A DNA stretch of 64,000 bases. Source: Bacteroidales bacterium UBA4295 (GTDB lineage Bacteria > Bacteroidota > Bacteroidia > Bacteroidales > Paludibacteraceae). The stretch is taken from assembly GCA_002395805.1 (NCBI GenBank), contig DGVB01000027.1, forward strand, positions 28,114 to 92,113, in the 5' to 3' direction. Below are positions 61,491 to 64,000 of this stretch, one piece after another. Numbering within the stretch: position 1 is the first letter of the stretch; the number at the start of each line of letters is the position of its first letter. Under the pieces are notes generated by a model. It was not told the DNA's origin and searched no databases. It saw only the letters and a program-made list of their open reading frames with translations. A program made the translations under genes and the position numbers.

Positions 61491-62021
61491 TTACATCAGT
61501 TCTTTCGCCTCATGTTTCAGTTCTTCAAGCGCTTTTTCGGTCGGAGTGGTTCCATTGCTGCTATAGGCGGTCAGCAGAGCCGTGATATACTGCTGCACGG
61601 TGGCATCAGCCGGTATTTGCGCAGCGATAGATATAATGAACGCACCCATTTGGTCGCGCGCGTTGATAATCATATCCCATACTTCGTCCGACACATAAAC
61701 CTGCTGGCTTTGGTTGTGGTCAAACTCCGCGCGGAGGGTTTGCAGCATGTATTGTTGTACTTGTCCCACGGTCCATGTGGTCATCGCCTCCGGATATTGT
61801 TTCTGTAACTCAACAATCATGTGTTCCGGCTTTGTGCGCTCCAATAATAATGCGAGACGCTCATAGGCACGCAGGCGGATGGGGGACACCGCTTTCTGAC
61901 TCTCTCGTTTGAGTTCAAACTGACGTTTCTTCTCCTCGTTGCGGAACTGCGAGTACTGGATCAACCAGAACCCGAAAATAAGTACGGCTACGACCAAAAT
62001 AATCATCAAAGCGGTTTGCAT
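61491..62021 (-). CDS. Hypothetical membrane-anchored protein
   Basis: 176 residues. One membrane helix (ALMIILVVAVLIFGFWLIQY, residues 3-22), a basic/acidic coiled coil (FRNEEKKRQFELKRESQKAV), then a helical cytoplasmic domain (LRAYERLALLLERTKPEHMI, TLRAEFDHNQSQQVYVSDEV). Proteins of this form are widespread in Bacteroidetes without known function. It has its own promoter. Confidence 0.75.
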   Translation of the reverse strand: MQTALMIILVVAVLIFGFWLIQYSQFRNEEKKRQFELKRESQKAVSPIRLRAYERLALLLERTKPEHMIVELQKQYPEAMTTWTVGQVQQYMLQTLRAEFDHNQSQQVYVSDEVWDMIINARDQMGAFIISIAAQIPADATVQQYITALLTAYSSNGTTPTEKALEELKHEAKELM

Positions 62022-62046
62022 AATTCCTTCTTGTCAATTTTGCCCG

Positions 62047-62077
62047 CAAAATTACAAAAAAAAAATGACATACACAA
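62047..62077 (-). promoter_or_regulatory. Bacteroidetes-type promoter
   Basis: Minus strand TTG (62077-62075), 20 bases, TAATTTTG (62054-62047), 26 bases before the ATG at 62021. Confidence 0.85.
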
Positions 62078-62111
62078 TAGTGTATGCCACTTTTCTATTA
62101 TTTTTCCATTT

Positions 62112-63479
62112 TTAGCGAATCATGTCGTCTCCGAAGAACGGTTGCAGTGCCTTCGGAATTCGGATACCTTCTTCCGTCTGGTTGTTCTCCAATAGAGCAG
62201 CCACGATACGCGGGAGGGCGAGTGCCGAACCGTTGAGCGTGTGGCAAAGCGTCACTTTCTTGTCCTCCGAACGACGGTAACGGCACTTGAGGCGGTTTGC
62301 CTGGTAGGTGTCGAAATTAGAGGTAGAAGAAACCTCCAACCAGCGGTGTTGTGCCTCGCTATATACCTCAAAGTCATAGCAGAGAGCTGCAGTGAAGGAC
62401 ATATCGCCTCCTGAGAGACGGAGAATACGATACGGGAGTTCCAGTTTCTTGAGAAGACCTTCTACGTGCGCAAGCATCTCTTTATGCGAAGCGTCCGAAT
62501 GTTCCGGGGTGTCAATGCGTACAATCTCGATCTTGGAGAACTCATGCAGACGGTTGAGACCGCGTACATCCTTGCCGTACGAACCCGCCTCGCGACGGAA
62601 GCACTCCGTGTAAGCGCAGTTCTTGATAGGCAGTTTATCCTCATCAATGATAACATCGCGGTAGAGGTTTGTTACCGGTACTTCGGCAGTCGGAATGAGA
62701 TAGAGGTCGTCCACTTCGCAGTGGTACATCTGTCCCTCTTTGTCGGGCAACTGACCTGTGCCGTAACCCGAAGCGGCATTGACCACCGTAGGCGGCATGA
62801 TCTCCGTATAGCCGGCTTTGTTTGCTTCCGCCAAGAAGAAATTGATGAGGGCGCGTTGGAGACGAGCTCCCTGGCCGATATAAACAGGGAAACCTGCACC
62901 GGAGATCTTCACACCGAGGTCGAAGTCGATGAGGTTGTATTTCTTGGCGAGTTCCCAGTGGGGCAGTTTCTCGCTTTGCGCAATGCGTTCAGCAGCGATG
63001 GCTTCGTCCACTTCGCCGTTCCAGTCGCGCAACGCTACAGCGCCGTCTTTGGCGATGGCGTCGATCATCGGCTGGTTAGGCCAGTTACCGATGGTGACAG
63101 CCAAGTTGTCCTCTGCGCTCGCTCCTTCCGGTACGATGTCGTATGGGATATTCGGGATAGTGAGCAGCAGTTTGGTCTGAGCCTCTTCTGCTTCCGACAT
63201 TTTCACGTCATACTCAGCAATCTGTGCTTTGAGGGCTCCGGTCTGAGCCTTGGCTGCTTCGGCTTCTTCGCGTTTCCCCTGCGCCATGAGCATACCGATC
63301 GACTTGCTGATCTTATTCATCTCTGCTGCAGCTGCATCTTTCTGTTGCTGCGCTGCTTTACGCTCCGCATCCAGACGAAGCACCTCCTCGATAGCCTCGG
63401 CGGCTCCGGCGAAATGTTTCTTCTCCAAACCTGCGATCACACGAGCTTTATCGTCATAAATTTGTTTTAAAGTTAACAT
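62112..63479 (-). CDS. serS: Seryl-tRNA synthetase
   Basis: 455 residues from the ATG at 63479 (MLTLKQIYDDKARVIAGLEK). The N-terminal tRNA-binding coiled coil (about 30-110) precedes the class II core: motif 2 CFRREAGSYGKDVRGLNRLH and motif 3 TEEGIRIPKALQPF. A longer frame upstream (MLCKPWVKN) lies in the intergenic sequence and was rejected. Directly upstream is a TTAAGATT motif and an 11-bp repeat array. Confidence 0.96.
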   Translation of the reverse strand: MLTLKQIYDDKARVIAGLEKKHFAGAAEAIEEVLRLDAERKAAQQQKDAAAAEMNKISKSIGMLMAQGKREEAEAAKAQTGALKAQIAEYDVKMSEAEEAQTKLLLTIPNIPYDIVPEGASAEDNLAVTIGNWPNQPMIDAIAKDGAVALRDWNGEVDEAIAAERIAQSEKLPHWELAKKYNLIDFDLGVKISGAGFPVYIGQGARLQRALINFFLAEANKAGYTEIMPPTVVNAASGYGTGQLPDKEGQMYHCEVDDLYLIPTAEVPVTNLYRDVIIDEDKLPIKNCAYTECFRREAGSYGKDVRGLNRLHEFSKIEIVRIDTPEHSDASHKEMLAHVEGLLKKLELPYRILRLSGGDMSFTAALCYDFEVYSEAQHRWLEVSSTSNFDTYQANRLKCRYRRSEDKKVTLCHTLNGSALALPRIVAALLENNQTEEGIRIPKALQPFFGDDMIR

Positions 63480-63520
63480 GTCAAAAAGTTTACTTTTGTT
63501 AAGATTTTTTACCCACGGCT

Positions 63521-63563
63521 TGCATAGCACTTACATAGCACTTACATAGCACTTGCATAGCAG
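63521..63563. repeat. 11-bp tandem repeat (TACATAGCACT), about four copies
   Basis: Units TGCATAGCACT, TACATAGCACT, TACATAGCACT, TGCATAGCAG, head to tail. Confidence 0.95.
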
Positions 63564-63639
63564 ATGACCCCGATCACACTGTAATGGTTAAAAGGGCGGT
63601 AAAAATATACTATTATTAAGATTCTTGTTTAAAACAAAA

Positions 63640-63675
63640 ATCTCCCACCTAAAGCCGAAGCCCTCGGTAGGAGAT
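63640..63675 (-). terminator. Terminator after rpmA
   Basis: Arms ATCTCCCACC and GGTAGGAGAT (one mismatch) with a T run on the minus strand, 21 bases after the rpmA stop. Confidence 0.85.
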
Positions 63676-63695
63676 AGTTTGTTCTCTCTCGCCGA

Positions 63696-63959
63696 TTAAG
63701 CTTCTGCCACCGGCTGAATGGAGACGTACGACTTATTGTCGCGTTTTTTGCGGAAGGTTACGATACCGTCGCAAAGAGCGAACAAAGTGTGGTCGCTGCC
63801 CATTCCCATGTTCTCACCCGGGTGGTGAACGGTGCCACGTTGACGTACGATAATGTTACCTGCCTTTGCGAATTGACCACCAAAGATCTTCACGCCAAGA
63901 CGTTTGCTTTCTGATTCACGGCCGTTCTTAGAACTACCGACACCTTTCTTGTGTGCCAT
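63696..63959 (-). CDS. rpmA: 50S ribosomal protein L27
   Basis: 87 residues. [60 protein letters not shown] are all standard L27. It starts directly with the mature-type MAHKKG, without the cleaved leader of Firmicutes. It follows the end of a gene that should be rplU by 17 bases. Confidence 0.98.
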   Translation of the reverse strand: MAHKKGVGSSKNGRESESKRLGVKIFGGQFAKAGNIIVRQRGTVHHPGENMGMGSDHTLFALCDGIVTFRKKRDNKSYVSIQPVAEA

Positions 63960-63976
63960 ACTCTGTTGTCCTTTCT

Positions 63977-64000
63977 TTAAGCAATAACAATTTCTTTAAC
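63977..64000 (-). CDS. rplU: Last codons of a gene, probably rplU (L21)
   Basis: The minus-strand frame reads VKEIVIA and stops at 63979-63977. Only seven codons are in the window. The call rests on the near-universal rplU-rpmA order. Confidence 0.55.
   Translation of the reverse strand, partial: VKEIVIA

Overview
The window is a chromosomal segment of a member of the Bacteroidetes, most likely an uncultured, gut-type Bacteroidales. The evidence is a SusC/SusD pair, a pyrophosphate-dependent phosphofructokinase, an IspG with an extra internal domain, and at least eight promoters of the Bacteroidetes type: a TTG or TTTG -33 element, 19-20 bases, then TAnnTTTG. There are no rRNA genes, insertion sequences, prophage genes or CRISPR arrays. 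One tRNA (Lys, anticodon TTT) is present. Genus cannot be told from the sequence alone.

Layout. 1-2.5 kb: a truncated GNAT acetyltransferase, a bile-acid:sodium-symporter-type transporter and a DUF2130 protein. 2.6-20.7 kb: a long leftward gene train that starts with rimO, HU, a membrane-anchored HU-LysM protein and uvrA. It continues into a surface-polysaccharide block (CapD-type dehydratase, WecA/MraY-type transferase, ABC-F protein, deacetylase-like protein, two glycosyltransferases) in which three secreted proteins are embedded (an EEP nuclease/phosphatase, a PL9-like lyase and an LRR protein). Many junctions overlap (ATGA or TAATG). 20.9-23.1 kb: recQ. 23.6-32.5 kb: a rightward glycan-uptake locus (MFS sugar transporter, lipoprotein, SusC, SusD, and a secreted protein with three glycogen-binding-like repeats). 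32.7-37.3 kb: a leftward galactose operon (galK, galM, GH2 beta-galactosidase). 37.4-46.4 kb: metabolism and stress (panB, FecCD permease, an N-domain-less ClpB, free-Met-sulfoxide reductase, PPi-PFK, ispG). 46.5-50 kb: tRNA-Lys, an ECF sigma factor with two small membrane proteins, and degP behind a sigma-54-type promoter. 50.1-54.5 kb: a probable ~115-nt small RNA, leuS, an SPFH protein and a 54-aa membrane peptide. 54.8-58.4 kb: an AT-rich accessory block ending in a DUF3791-DUF3990 module that resembles an ADP-ribosyltransferase toxin/antitoxin unit. 58.8-64 kb: transketolase, two envelope-type hypothetical proteins, serS, rpmA and the very end of a gene that is probably rplU.

The most unusual feature is the density of short-period tandem repeats in three phase classes (7, 8 and 11 bp). 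Seven-bp arrays lie inside genes and are translated: they encode the hydrophobic cores of at least three signal peptides and in-frame insertions in UvrA, LeuRS, RimO and DegP. Eight-bp arrays sit just after stop codons. Eleven-bp arrays occupy intergenic regions. Other strong leads are a 71-bp out-of-frame overlap in which one protein's C-terminal tail and the next protein's signal peptide share DNA, a 140-bp palindromic element beside recQ, the small RNA at 50.1 kb and the DUF3990 module.
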